From Amphibalanus amphitrite (Eukaryota; Arthropoda; Thecostraca; Balanomorpha; Balanidae): DNA of 64,000 nt. The translations under genes were made by a program, and so were the position numbers. Shown piece by piece: positions 21,858 to 34,400 of the stretch. The stretch lies in NCBI RefSeq assembly GCF_019059575.1, contig NW_024881595.1, positions 868,001 through 932,000 on the forward strand, in the 5' to 3' direction. The first letter of the stretch is position 1. Each line of letters opens with the position of its first letter. Under the pieces are notes generated by a model. That model was not told the DNA's origin. It made no database searches and saw only the letters and a list, made by a program, of their open reading frames with translations.

Positions 21858-22360
21858 CTGGGGCTCCAGGTGGATGGGGCCCGAACCCCCGGGAGAACGG
21901 GTCCGGGCCCCCGGATGAGAGCGGGCCCGGGCCCCCAGGAGAACGGGCCCGGGCCCCGGGTGGATGGGGCCCGGGCCCCCGGGAGAACGGGTCCGGGGCC
22001 CCTGGTGGATGGGGCCCGGGACCCCCGGTGGATGGGGCCCGGGACCCCCAATGGATGGGCCCGGGCCCCCGGGAGAACGGGCCCGGGCCCCCAGGAGAAC
22101 GGGCCCGGGCCCCTGGGTGGATGGGCCCGGATCCCCGGATGGATGGGGCCCGGACCCTTGGGAGAACGGGCCCGGGCCCCCTGGTGGACGGGGCCCGGAC
22201 CCCCGGGTGGATGGGGCCCGGACCCCCGGGTGGATGGGGCTCGGGCCCCCTGGTGAACGGGCCCCGGAGCCCCGGGTGGATGGGGCCCGGAGACCAGGTG
22301 GACGTGGCCCGGGCCCCCGTGTGGATAGGGCCCGAGCCCTCGGGTGAATGGGGCCCCCTA
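21858..22360. repeat. GGGCCCGGGCCCCC minisatellite
   Basis: Imperfect units of about 18-24 bases (gggcccgggcccccgggagaac, with variants gtggatg). The period keeps several frames open on both strands, giving Gly/Pro/Arg-rich translations that are repeat artefacts. Confidence 0.9.
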
Positions 22361-22546
22361 GGGTGACCCGCTTGCTCCGCAACGCGAATAATGGGTATTT
22401 TCGATCGGTGGGCGTTTGGTTGGTCTTGTGTCCATGGGTTATGTATCCATTTCGGTCGATTGCCTTTTGACGAGTAAGTATTTTGGTTTGGGAAAAAATA
22501 TCCATCGCATCGAGGTGCTCGTGTCTGATAACCATGCGTTCTAATT

Positions 22547-23243
22547 ACGGAGCGAGCGAAGCGAGCGGAGTCTTTCCTTAGATTAACGGAAATTTCTGAG
22601 TATGAGCGGCCGGCCGGCCGGCCGGCCGGCCGGCCGTGCGGACGCTTTTGCGAGGCTTATATCTCAGCAACCACTCGACCGATTTACACGCGGTAATTTT
22701 TGTAGGGTAGCTTCATTCCTTCTACCAAGTATTGGACTATTCCCGATGCATGTGGGTGACCCCTTATGCACGTGCCACGTGCAAAACAAAGAGGTGTCAC
22801 TTTTGTAATTGTTACAATATCTCGGTAACTACTTGGCCGATTGCGCTGAAAGTTGGCATTTAGGTAGGCACCCACTAGGCAATGCGTATACATGTGCCAG
22901 AGTTGGGGTGCTGCTGCACGTGCGCACGTGCAGGGGTCGTTTCCAGATCTCGAGAACGGCTCGACCGATTGCGCTCAAATTTGGTACACAGTTAGGGACC
23001 GGTTAGTAGGGTGCCGTGCAAAATTCAGTCGGGACCCATTTTGCACGTGCGCACGTGCAGGGTGCCGCTTCCAGATCTCGAGAACGGCTGGGCCGATTGT
23101 TCTCAAATTTGGCACATCGCTAGAGACCGGTTAGTAGGGTGCCGTGCACAAGTCAGTTGGAGGTACCTTCTCGCAAGTTCGCACGTGCAAGGCCCACCCT
23201 CTCGCTCGCTCCGTTAGTCGCCCCAAAAGGCGTTATACTGGTA
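22547..23243. mobile_element. Helentron/Helitron-like repeat, copy 1
   Basis: Starts ACGGAGCGAGCGAAGCGAGC and has the inverted ACGGAGCGAGCGA as CTCGCTCGCTCCGT ending at 23214, a 668-bp core. It is followed by a hairpin CGCC-CCAAAA-GGCG and TTATACTGG. Interior: a (CCGG)n run and two diverged copies of a segment of about 120 bp carrying AGATCTCGAGAACGGCT and CACGTGCGCACGTGCAG. Copy 2 lies 722 bases downstream. A subterminal inverted repeat, 3' hairpin and CTRR-type end suggest a non-autonomous rolling-circle element; class uncertain. Confidence 0.55.
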
Positions 23244-23268
23244 TAGAACATGCGAAGTATATTTTATT

Positions 23269-23965
23269 ACGGAGCGAGCGAAGCGAGCGGAGTCTTTCCG
23301 TAGATTAACGGAAATTTCTGAGTATGAGCGGCTGGCCGGCCGGCCGGCCGGCCGGCCGTGCGGACGCTTTTGCGAGGCTTATATCTCAGCAACCACTTGA
23401 CCGATTTACATGCGGTAAATTTTGTAAGGTAGATTCATTCCTTCTACCAAGTATTGGACTATTCCCGATGCATGTGGGTGACCCCTTATGCACGTGCCAC
23501 GTGCAAAACGAAGAGGTGTCAGTTTTATAATTGTTGCAATATTTCGGTAACTACTTGGCCGATTGCGCTGAAAGTTGGCATATAGGTAGGCACCCACTAG
23601 GCACTACATATCCATGTGCCAGAGTTGGGGTGCTGCTGCACGTGCGCACGTGCAGGGGTCGTTTCCAGATCTCGAGAACGGCTCGACCGATTGCGCTCAA
23701 ATTTGGTACACAGTTAGGGACCGTTTGGTAGGGTGCCGTGCAAAAGTCAGTTGGGACCCATTTTGCACGTGCGCACGTGCAGGGTGCCGCTTCCAGATCT
23801 CGAGAACGGCTGGGCCGATTGTGCTCAAATTTGGCACATCGCTAGAGACCGGTTAGTAGGGTGCCGTGCACAAGTCAGTTGGAGGTACCCCTTCGAAATT
23901 TCGCACGTGCAAGACTCACCCCCTCGCTCGCTCCGTTAGTCGCCCCAAAAGGCGCTATACTGGTA
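23269..23965. mobile_element. Helentron/Helitron-like repeat, copy 2
   Basis: Same structure and identical 668-bp core length as copy 1, with scattered substitutions, the same CCGG run and the same 3' hairpin CGCC-CCAAAA-GGCG followed by CTATACTGG. Same orientation as copy 1. Confidence 0.55.
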
Positions 23966-24775
23966 ACATAGGTTGACGTAGGCTACCTATTGAAAAATTG
24001 AGGCCATCGATGAATCACTATGTAGAGGTTTGAAACGTTTATATTTTTAAGAATATTGTTGCTCTTCATGCAAAAGCGATGAATGGAAATTGGACAAAAT
24101 TGAATGCTCTTTTCAACTACCTATGCCATTTTCAATTGTCAAACGTACCAGTTTATGCAGCAAAACCCGCGTAATTAAGTAGGTAAGTCATGAACAAATG
24201 CGATTTTCTTCAGCGATTTGTTCCACCTTGTTTTTGATCAATTAGCTTTTCACAATTTTTCCATGAGAGGCGGTACGTTTCTCTTGACAACAGGCATTGT
24301 TTGAACCCGCTCCGTCTGACAGTCACCCGAAAATAGCATTAAGTCCAAAATCCGTCCAAAAGTCAATTTTTCAACCATAAGTGCGCTACCAGGTGCACGT
24401 GGCACGTGCCATCCCTGCACCGCACACCATTCGATAGCCCGTTCGATTATCATTTACGATACTGTGCTCCCCGTGCTGATCGGACCCACGGTTACCCAGA
24501 TACTGCACGGGTACCGGACCCGTGTCGGGCAAATTAAGCTATTTTCGCCCGATTTTGCAAGCCGATTTATACATGTAAAGTCTATGACGCGAATGTACAC
24601 TTTTTGAGCACGCGCCATGTCCTCACCACCGGCCCATTGCATATTTTTGGCCCATATTGAGCTGAGACCCTCACAGGCACGTTGCCCATCCTTGTTCCAT
24701 CGGTTGCGCAAACTTCAGCGCACTGGGTGCAACGGTCACTCTAGCCTATACCTACCCCGCGCTAAGTAACACCAT
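23966..24775. other. Interior of hAT-like element B, nothing recognised
   Basis: Only short frames with no family resemblance. It may hold eroded transposon sequence. Confidence 0.35.
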
Positions 24776-24783
24776 GCCGGGAC

Positions 24784-25371
24784 CAGTGACGTACCCAAGG
24801 GGGGGGGGCCACGGGGGCCATGGCCCCCTCCTGAGCGCCGAAGGCGCTCAGGGGGCCTCTCAGGCCCCGGTATATTTTTTTCGAACACTGGATAAAACGT
24901 CTTTTACGAGGAAGAAAAAATGATATCAAAGTTTCATTTATGTGTCCCTGGTTACCCGACGGGCCCCTGATGACCCGATGGGCTACTGCAGTCATCCAAG
25001 GGCCCCAGTTTCCTGGCCCCTGGTCGCCTAGGGGGGCCCCTGGTAGCCGGGGCCTGGTCGCACGGGGGCCCCTGATTGCCTGGGGTCCCTAGTCGCCTAG
25101 TCTGGTCGCATAGTCTAGTCTGGGGTCCCTGGTCGCATGGGGGCCTCTGGTCGCATGGGGCCCCTGATCGCCTGGGGCCCCTAGTCGCCAAGGGGGCCCT
25201 GGTAGCGGGAGCCTAGTCGCATGGGGGCCCCTGGTTGCCTGGGACCCCTGAGGGCCCCTGGTTGCCTGGGGGCCCCTGGTCGCCTGGGCGGCCTGGGGGC
25301 CCCCGGGTGACCTAAGGGCCCCTTCGGAAGCAGGTGGCCCCCTCCTGGGCGAAATCCTGGGTACGTGCCTG
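24784..25371. mobile_element. hAT-like MITE (C) nested in element B
   Basis: 588 bp with a perfect 8-bp duplication GCCGGGAC (24776-24783 and 25372-25379) and imperfect terminal repeats CAGTGACGTACCCAAGG and CAGGCACGTACCCAGG. Most of the interior is a GGGGCCCCTGGTCGCCT minisatellite (about 24960-25330). Non-coding. Confidence 0.85.
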
Positions 25372-25464
25372 GCCGGGACCACGGTAACATACATAATCTA
25401 CGTCACCACATCATCACACCACAACAAACCCGGCCCAAGGCAATACATGTCTCATGTGAGCGCG

Positions 25465-26363
25465 TTAACCCTCGCCGGCACAGACCATTTTGCGTCCTTC
25501 GACGGCACAATTACGACCCCCCTCGCGTATGGCCCATGATCGAGATGTAGAGCTTCGCGGAAGGTCCTAGGTTAGGTCATTGGTTGACCTTCCAGGTCAG
25601 GTCAATGACCCAAAAGTTGGGAAAATCGGGACCTGTTAGAACGTCGTAAATTGTGGCTGCTACAGGGCTTTTTGGGGTGCTGATCACGAACATTATGTTA
25701 GTTTTGATCACAGATGATGTCTTTATGCATTTAGGCCAGGTCGGGTCAGGTCAGGTCAGGTCAGGTCAACCAGTAGGGATCGTGACGGGTATTCGTAGAA
25801 CATACGTGTCAACCGCCTCTGACAGCTTCGTCACATGCTACGAAGGCACCAAAACTACTTAAATTTTCATATGGTTGCTATATTTGAATTCAGCTAAACA
25901 AAAACTAGCCTAGAAACATGCATAGCTTGAAAAAGTGTACTGAGGTCCTCATAGGTCAATGACCTGAACTGACCTTCAGGCTTCAGGTGACATTGACATC
26001 CACCCTTATGCATGGGAGTAACATATCAAATCACATGTTTGAACGCTTGAAACCACGAAAGGACTGCAAACGCGCCGCTAATGCGAGCCGGCATACGCCG
26101 AACCACGATTCTGACCAAACATGGTCTCGGAAAGTAGGCCAACTTTGGCCTACTTTCCGACCTTTAGGTCGGAATTTGACCTTTAGTTCATTTGGGTCAG
26201 GGTCATGAAATTTCTAGGGTAGGTGTAAAATTGATCAACGCGAGGGTCTGAAAGTTAAGTCGCGATCAGTCCCTTTTTACGCGAGTTATTTGCGAAAAAA
26301 AAAACTTTAGGGGGTTGCATCAAACCCTTCCCCCTGCTGCGAGGGTTGTGCTGCGAGGGTTAA
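25465..26363 (+). mobile_element. piggyBac-like MITE, family 1, copy iv
   Basis: 899 bp from TTAACCCTCGCCGGCACAG to GCGAGGGTTAA, the right end locally duplicated (GCTGCGAGGGTT twice). Same orientation as copy i. Contains (GGTCA)n at about 25743-25767 and the IR-1 site at 25953. Confidence 0.83.
25953..25965. promoter_or_regulatory. Perfect IR-1 palindrome in MITE iv
   Basis: AGGTCA-A-TGACCT, at the equivalent place to the site in copy i. Confidence 0.4.
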
Positions 26364-26831
26364 AACTTCTTGTGAGCGAATTCACGTAATGAAGAAGAAT
26401 AAAGGCACAATCTACTACAGCAGCCAATAGATGACTTAGAACAGGCACATGGGACTAGTTAAATATTGTCCGACACCTGGAAGCAGGCAACAGTTCCGAT
26501 TGCATATATGCTATGCATATTGCGGAAGGGGCACATTTCGGCCTCGAAAGATACGAATTCTTACGTCATAGTAACATATTTCTGTCGTGGTCAATTTGCG
26601 TAAAAATTGAACACCGAGTGATTACCGAGCTATTGTTCTATCCAAATGTTCTGATTCAAACTCGCTCAGGGTTATCGTGCAGGTAAAGGGGGCCCGCTCA
26701 GCAGAATGTGTATGAAATATGGAGAGATTCTGAAAAATGGGTGAGGGGCCCGCACACCAGGGGGCCCGCTTTGGAGGCGATGACCCCCCCCCCCCCCGAA
26801 ATGAAATCCTGGCTGCGCCACTGGCATAGCC

Positions 26832-28304
26832 TTGCCTCAACTCTGTTGAAACGTAATCAATCGTTTATAGGTATCGTCTATCGAGTTCGACCGCTAACGG
26901 CTCTTGATATTTTTTTTCGATCGGTTATTCAGACTCCAGAGGACCCCGCACCCGCATCTGACTGCTCAGTGCTCCAGTTCTCCCGGCTCCAAACAGCTAA
27001 CCATCGTCACCATCAGTATATTTCGCACATGGCATGATTCTACTCTGACTCTACACCAGTAACGGCCACGGGCGGCAGAAGTTTGCTAAGTCACAGTCGT
27101 CCCTCATTGCCAGCCCGTGCCGGGAGGACGTAAGAGCCCCGTGCGAGCGACCACTCCGTCCACAACGGGTTCAGCTCGTCACTCGTCAGAGAACGCTCAT
27201 CGAGGCAGTCGATAGGTATCAGCCACCGGCTGGAGGCGGTTTCTGCATTCATGGCATTTATGGTGGAGAGTTCGGCTGCAGCGTTTCGAGAAGTGCTCGG
27301 AATGACCCAATGTTGTCGGATATGTGCACAAGGCAATTGAGGAATGCCTGACCACCATGGCTGCCTGAAGGTATTTACAGATTGTCATGTTAGATCAATA
27401 GTGGAAGTTAAGCAGGGAAACGGTCGAAACGAACGTTTTTGGAAAGTATTATTTTGCAACTGACGCAAGCTTCTCGAAACGCCGTCCGCCTCCGCCTTCT
27501 GCTGCTATTTTACCAAACGTTCGCAACCAAGCCTTAGCCTATCAGTTACAAGGAGATAAGACAGCCGAGCCTGACCAAGAGATTCTCCATGAGATTCCTC
27601 TCCGTGTAAAGCTCAGAAGCATTTACTCAGGGCGTCCCGACTTAAAAAAAAAAATCGATTTTTGCCGTCGATCCTGCCGACTGCTCGTTGAAATATAAAA
27701 CTGGTACAGAGTCAGAACTGGTGCACGGTTTGTCGATGGCTATGCTCAATATTCTCTCGCATAAATATCGTCTCGGCTATAACAATAAGACATTTCAATA
27801 GAAGATATTACGAATAAACGAACCGTAGATGGTCTCTTTCTGACAACAGTCAAAAAGGTTCTTAAAAAAAGCGTTTCTGACAATGAGCATGCCCTGCATC
27901 TTTTCACAATATCTACATAGCCAGGAATTACATGGAAGAAACATGCAGATCAATTTTTCACATGGAGAATAGTTGCGCAATGACATTTCAGACAATGGCG
28001 CTCTCCTCGCAGCAGACATCACACCACCTTCGAACACATTCACGTATCACAGGTTATGGGATCCGCGGCGCCGGCGGCTTCGGGCCGGGACAGTTTGCCA
28101 CCACCTTCGCCCTGTACCTCGGCCAGTGGCCAGCTCTCAATCTATGAAGCTCGGCCCGGTTCGCGCGCCCGGCAGCTGCCGTCCGGATTCCATGTCATGG
28201 CTCTCGCCGCACCGAGCGGGCCGCGCCGCTGATTGCACCATCTGGCGGCGGCCGCCCGCTGCCGAGCCGCGCTGGCCGGCCGCCAGGCGGCAGCACGGTC
28301 AGTC
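26832..28304. other. Spacer and presumed 3' UTR side of gene 2
   Basis: No gene recognised. The 3' UTR of gene 2 should extend down from 28304 on the minus strand, but I see no clear minus-strand AATAAA close to the stop. Confidence 0.4.
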
Positions 28305-28490
28305 TCACCGGCGGCCGCCCATCTCGGGGTCGTGCCAGGTGACTCCGGTGGCTCCGCCGGAGCGCGTGGGCGCCTCGTCGCCCGAGCTGTTCTCGTAGCC
28401 GTCGTTGACGCTGCCGTTGGGCCGGGTGCTAGGCGGCGCGAACGCGCCCTGCAGGCTCTCCACGCCGGATACGTTCGAAATGCGGTGACG
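28305..28490 (-). CDS. CHS: Gene 2 exon 19 (terminal)
   Basis: Sixty-one codons plus TGA (28305-28307). Starts RHRISNVSGVESL and ends ATGVTWHDPEMGGRR. Acceptor cag at 28491-28493, phase 0. Confidence 0.9.
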   Translation of the reverse strand, partial: RHRISNVSGVESLQGAFAPPSTRPNGSVNDGYENSSGDEAPTRSGGATGVTWHDPEMGGRR

Positions 28491-31400
28491 CTGCGGAACA
28501 GAGCATTAGTCAGCATGGGACTCGAGGGTCGAGAGATCATTTCCGTTTGGGACAGATGTCTTTTTCAAGCTGTTTAGCCGCCTCTCGCGCTGGTATTGAA
28601 CCAGACTCGGCATGAGGGTAGATGCCTACTGGCGCTTTCTCTTGAATCACGGTGCTTTTTATTTTGTTCGGGGCATTATGTCTCTAAATGAATGTGTCTA
28701 AACGGGAAGCCCATGTGGTAGTTCGCTTAAAAAATGTTTATCATTTAAGCGTCGGCAACGTCGCTGGTCCTACTCAACAGAACAATAAAAGAACAGGCAA
28801 TATTTACCTTCGGCTGGTTGTTATACTTGTTTCCAACACCAAGGGTTTCCATCTTCTTCTTTTGCTTTTCTTGCATTACTGAGTTCTTCCGCTGTTCCAA
28901 AGCCTTCAGCGCGTCAGCCCTCAAGCTTGCCCTTCGAATATTTCCCAGAATAGGAGTTGCTGCAACAAACGGTTTCCGTTATCATACTGATACACGGGGA
29001 AACTAAACTACCTAGATGATTAACCGACCTTAGCCTCGCACTATGTCAAATGCCTGAAAAGAAATGTCTATAAACGAAGAATGCTTGATGTTTCATGAGT
29101 AGCTTTAACCTTTACATGCGAGCAAGATCAGGGATCCATCAGCGTATCATTTGCCGGTGCATCTGCGGTACGCACCTTCGCTGGTCTGGTTGCTGAGCTG
29201 CTGGAACCGTTTCCGGAAGGCGACGTCCAGGGTGCCGATGGGCTGTCGCCGCTGCTGCTGGTTGACCAGGTTCTGGATGGTTCTGCGGCGCGCCAGCCGG
29301 TTCTCGCCCTCCACCGACTCGGCGTCGCCGCGATCGTCTCGTAGCCGCTGCATGTTCTTCACAATCTCCACGGCGTTCTTACGCAGCATCTCCTCAGGCG
29401 AGTCGGTTTTCTGCGACAGAATCGGGTGTGTGTCAGGGATGTCGCTCGTTCGGACGGCCGGTGTGTCGCACATACTGGTTCTGGCATTGCATTGCATTAG
29501 GTACATTAGTTACAATGTCTTTTACATTTGGCAAGCTAAAGCTGTATGGTAATGCATACCTCGTTGTGACAGCAGGTGTTGAGTTCGCAAGACGACATGA
29601 TGTGCGACAGGGTGCCAAAGCGATGGAACAACATGGCGAAGAACTGGATGACCAGGATCAGTGCGAAGAAGAACACGAACACGAGACCGATGGGCTCCAT
29701 CTGGAGGTACTCCTTGTTGATGAGAACCTGTCGAAAAACGTAGAACGGTCAGCAGATTGTACTTCGTTTTTTGTAACATTTTCACTAAGACACTCACTCT
29801 GAACTCTGAAGCACAATGACGTGGGAGCCTGAAACGCGACAGTTAGGTATTTAATTGAATTGCATGATGACTTAATTAAATTTTGGAAACGGTTGTAAGA
29901 GCGTAGACATATGCTCTTACAGGTAGCCGGTAATGGTGAAACGCAGGTTCCTTGAGGACAAGCGACACTACAATAAGAATATTGAGATAATGGACGCGCA
30001 CCTGTCCGGTCTCCTCGATCAGAGTAATGTTGTACTTGACGCCGAGCGGCCAGTTTACGTGCAGGTTGTCCTTGTTCAGCTGCAGCAGGAACACGATCAG
30101 GCAGTAGAGGGCGTTGCACATGAAGAAGATGAACACCGACTGGTTTCGCAGCTCGGCCAGGTCGTTGGCAATACGGGCCTGCGGGAAGGTCGGGCATGTG
30201 TCAACAATGCGAACAGTGTGTCAGCAATGTGTTCGTGTACCGGTTTGAACAACGAACAATGTTACGATTGAATGGTTGACTTTCTAGATCACGTCGAATC
30301 AAAACAGGTTGTTATTTTGACATTGAATAACATAAGAAGTGCACCGCGAAATAAGAGCACTGACCTTCTCTGCCTTGTCTTCATCGATGGGGAACAGGTA
30401 CTTGGCCAGAAGATCGTGCCAGAATTGAACCTCGTTCGGTGACAAGAACTCGACCTTGCCCTTGCGGAGTGCCTTGTCCTCAATCCAGAGAGGGTTCTTC
30501 AGCTGATCTCTCTTCTCCTTGGGCTCTCCTGTAAGGGTGACGTTCGGTCATTCTCTGCGCATAAGGATTGAACATGCGTATCGAAGCAACTTTGATACAT
30601 TGCCTTGTCAGTCAATGACTGGATATGTATTAACGAATACAAAACCGTCACTGACCTGAGGTCTCGCTGGAGGACTCGTCGCTCTCGGAGACAGCACTAT
30701 CGTCCTCTTTCACTGTGTTGATGCCGCCATGAGCCGAGCTGCGACTGAAGCTGCGCCGACGTCCGTGGTGGTGGTGACCACTGCGAAAGCGATGCTTGGT
30801 TAGCACCACATACCATACAACAGGTTACATACGTATACAGGGATGTGGATGTTGTAGCACAGCTTCATGAATATGGGTTAGACAGTTGGTGGTGCGTGAG
30901 GGAGTTCCGGTTCATTCAACTTCTGTGACTATGAGGCACACACTTTTCAAACTTTTTTTTGTTCCTGGTGAGTGGTGACGTTGTTGTGTTCCTCCTTAGT
31001 GCTATATTCTACACACTTACCCTTCCACCTGGTCCATGCGTCTGTTGAGAGCATCCAGCGAGTCGGCAATCCTCTTCAGCTGTTCGCGCTCGTTGACCTG
31101 CTTGGGGTAAGTGCAGCACATAATGCGGAACAGGTTGGCGAAGCTGAACTCGATCGAACCGTCCAGGTCTTCCGGCTGCGTGTTGTACAGGTAGCCCAGG
31201 ATGCCGTCCGGTCGCTTCTTGGCTTGTTCAGCTGCCTTCCGCTCCTCCTCCAGCTCCTGAAAAAAAAGACGAAGAATGAGTTTCGTCAGATTGATCAAAT
31301 ACGGACTACAGTCTGCCGAGCCAGTGCCAACTCTGAGGAATGTAAAACATCCGTGAAATGGCGGTCTGCTATAGGCTAGGAGATACCTTAAATTAAGCAA

Positions 31401-34400
31401 GGTGAGATACAAAAGTAGCACAGTTCGATATTTCTCATAGGTCGTTCCTCATATATCGGTAGCAATGGCACCTTTGACATACTCTCGGGTACTTTGAGAA
31501 CATAATTTATCTTAGCGAACGTAAGCGGACGTACCTTTTTCGTTTTCTTGGCGAGCACCTCGCGTGTTCCCCAGGTGACGTTGTTGAGGTTAATCAGCGA
31601 GTACAGGATAAGCAGCAGGTACATAGACGGGATGGAGAGCAGGTAGATGAAGCCGGGGATGATACACTTGAACTCCTGCGGATGCAGTATGGCCGCTATC
31701 ACCATGAAAAGGATTGTGGCCATGAGGAAGATGAACGTGGGCGATCCGGGACCGTCCTCGTACAGCTGCAGCGTCTGACCGACGATCACGGCCATCATGA
31801 TGAGTGCATAGCCGGCAGACAGGATCTGGGCCACCAGAAGCTGAAATAGATAGGGCAACGATGGTGAGGAGAGAGTGCGACACATCTGGGAAGATGGAGA
31901 CAGACAACAGTTGAATAGTGACCATGCGATTCTCATGATCGGTCATCTCATTGCTATATTTAACTCGTAAATGCGACATATCAACAGTAAGATAGATCTG
32001 CAACCCTCTCACCTGTATGTTTGACTTGAGCGTGAAGCAGACGAACATGAATCCGATGATGGGGTAGACGTTGTACTGGAACGAGGTCCAGTTGTCGATC
32101 CGGAAGGCGGCCACAAAAGCTCCCACCAACATGAGGAAGATGGTGCCAGGTCCCAGAATCGTACCGGCCATCAGGAACGTCTGCCACGAAAACAGAACGT
32201 TAGACAATGCCTCTGGTCTTGTATCAAACTGTCATATCGTACGGGACATCCAGTGTTCAGCTTTTGTCACTACGATTGAATCTATCGCTGAAAATACAGA
32301 ATGGGCTTAAAGCTGAAACTGAAAGGATGTCATTTTTGCTGCTCACCTGGTATCCGATGTAGGGAAGCGAGATATTGTCGTTGATCTTGATCGTGTTCTT
32401 GTAGTCCATGAGCAAGTCCATGATGTTGGCAATGGTGGAAGGTACCCACCGACGGCGCTGGTTGTAGAACTCGTTGAAGCCTTCAGGACAATGAGTGTAG
32501 GCGTCAGAGGCGGCCGAATATTCCACACGGTAGCCTCGCTGCAGCAACAGGGTGCACAGCCAACGATCCTCTCCCTGATCGTACTGCACGTAATGGCGAG
32601 CCTGGTGAGAAGTCAGCGTGTACCGCTTCATCACGTTGTCGTCCATCAGACCCTTGGCGCGGAACAGAGAGAAGCATCCAGGACTACAGAGCACACAGCC
32701 GATCATGTGCTCGGTGGCCTTCTGCAGCCAATGGCCGATAGCGTACTCGAACAACTGGTACCACACCATTGGTCCGGAGCCGACGGGGTGGATACGGCCA
32801 CAAGCAGCGCCCAGGTTCCTGTTTTTCTTCATCAGATCGACCAGCAGCTTGACAGCGTTCGGCTGGAAGTCGATGTCTCCGTCCAGAGTCAGCAGGTAGG
32901 TGTTGTCGGCCATGATCTCCTTACGCTCGACAGAGATGTCCAGCTCCATCAGCCTGTAGCCGAGCAGGTAGTACATGTACATCACCTGGCTCCAGCGCTT
33001 CCTGTGACGGATCAACATCTTGTTCTTCAGGTGAGCAATCATCTTGGTCTTTCCGGGCAGGGTCCAGGTGAGCCGACCGCCGTACGGAGTCGGGGTCTTC
33101 ACCGGGGGCCTCAGTCTGATCGGGATCTGATGGACGTGGGAGGCCGCCTCGTCGATACACTCGACCAGCAGCTTGACGAACCGGTTGGCCACCTGCTCGT
33201 CTTCGTCCTCATCGGACATCTCAAACGCGTCGTCGAAGAAAATGTGCGTCTCGAACTCGTAGTAGTCCTTGTCGCGCACCTTGAGGTACTCCTGGGCGAC
33301 CTTCATGGCCGACTGATCTTCATCGAGACGCAGCACCGACTTGAGCATCTCCATCATCTCGTCACGTGTCTCGTGCCACATGGTGGCGCAGGCCAGGATG
33401 CGGGTGATGTGGTCCGAGGGTTTGACACCACCGGTCTGCGATGAGTCGGTGTGGATGCTGATGGTCTCGTAGTGCTGGGTGCTGTCCGGATCGTCTGGGT
33501 CGATGACGCGAGTATCCGAGTCGAGACGCTCCGGCTCGTCGTCCTGGCGACGGTTCATCGAGAGCGACTGGTCGATCAGCAGTGAGTTGTACATGGGTGT
33601 CACGAATAGCGTCTCGGTGGCCGCCAGACGCTCGCAGTGAGGAGTCCAGATGTGCAGTGTGATCCATGTTTGTGAAAACAGCCACAGCACCCAGATCCAG
33701 ACGTGCTGCAAAAGGAGAAGGAATTATCTTAGCCAAGTGCCTTCAACCAGGACCGTCGATGCGTACCAATGCAACCTCTGAGTGGAACATGCGCAAGGGA
33801 AAGCGCGCAAATTGAAGATAAGCATTCCTGTAACTCCTAAAGCCATTCCACCGTTCTTCTGATTCAGTTCGATGCTCACCTCTCCAGCGATGAAGTCCTT
33901 GATGTAGTCTCCAGACGGGCACTCGAAGAACAGGTAGCTGGGGATGGTGTCGCGCATGAAGCACGAGTCACCGGCTCTCAGACCGCAGCTCATCAACAGC
34001 AGCGACAGCGTCACCGGGATGGTCAGGTTCACCGGGAACGCGAAACTGAAGCCCTGGATGCAGATCTTGCAGGCGAACTTGCCTGTGGGTCGATGTGAAT
34101 AAGCGTTATTAGACGGCGTTAGCAGAACATGAAGCAAGACCAAGAATTAAGACGGATTGCTTTGTTATCAGCGTGAGAAGATGGCTATCTCGGCCTGGTG
34201 TTTTGTCAACCTACCGAAGATGTAGGCGAGGTAGGCGCACAAGATCTGGATCAGGGCCACGTAGACGGGCGCGTTGCCGTCGGAGAGGATGGTCTTGGTG
34301 TCCTGGAAGCGCGCGAAGTCGGCCGTGTCGGTGACGGCTCCGATCGGGACGCCAGCGGTCTGCGAAGAAAGTGAACGTCAGCTTACGACACATCAGGTTG

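Larger units (their letters stand above)
21589..26823. mobile_element. Large hAT-like element (B), composite
   Basis: Perfect 8-bp target duplication GCATAGCC (21581-21588 and 26824-26831) and 16-bp perfect terminal inverted repeats CAGTGGCGCAGCCAGG, each followed by G or C runs. Span 5235 bp. Inside are a GA microsatellite, a GGGCCC minisatellite, a pair of 668-bp repeats, a nested 588-bp hAT-like element and piggyBac-like MITE iv. No transposase is recognisable. Confidence 0.85.

Noticed and set aside
21828-22535. Long Gly/Pro/Arg-rich frames on both strands, collagen-like in appearance
   Set aside because: They are translations of a GGGCCC minisatellite whose unit keeps several frames open at once. 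No start context, introns or domain.
29728-30001. Possible second copy of the 177-bp alternative exon in the gene 2 intron
   Set aside because: The intron has no frame resembling ARIANDLAELR or its membrane span.
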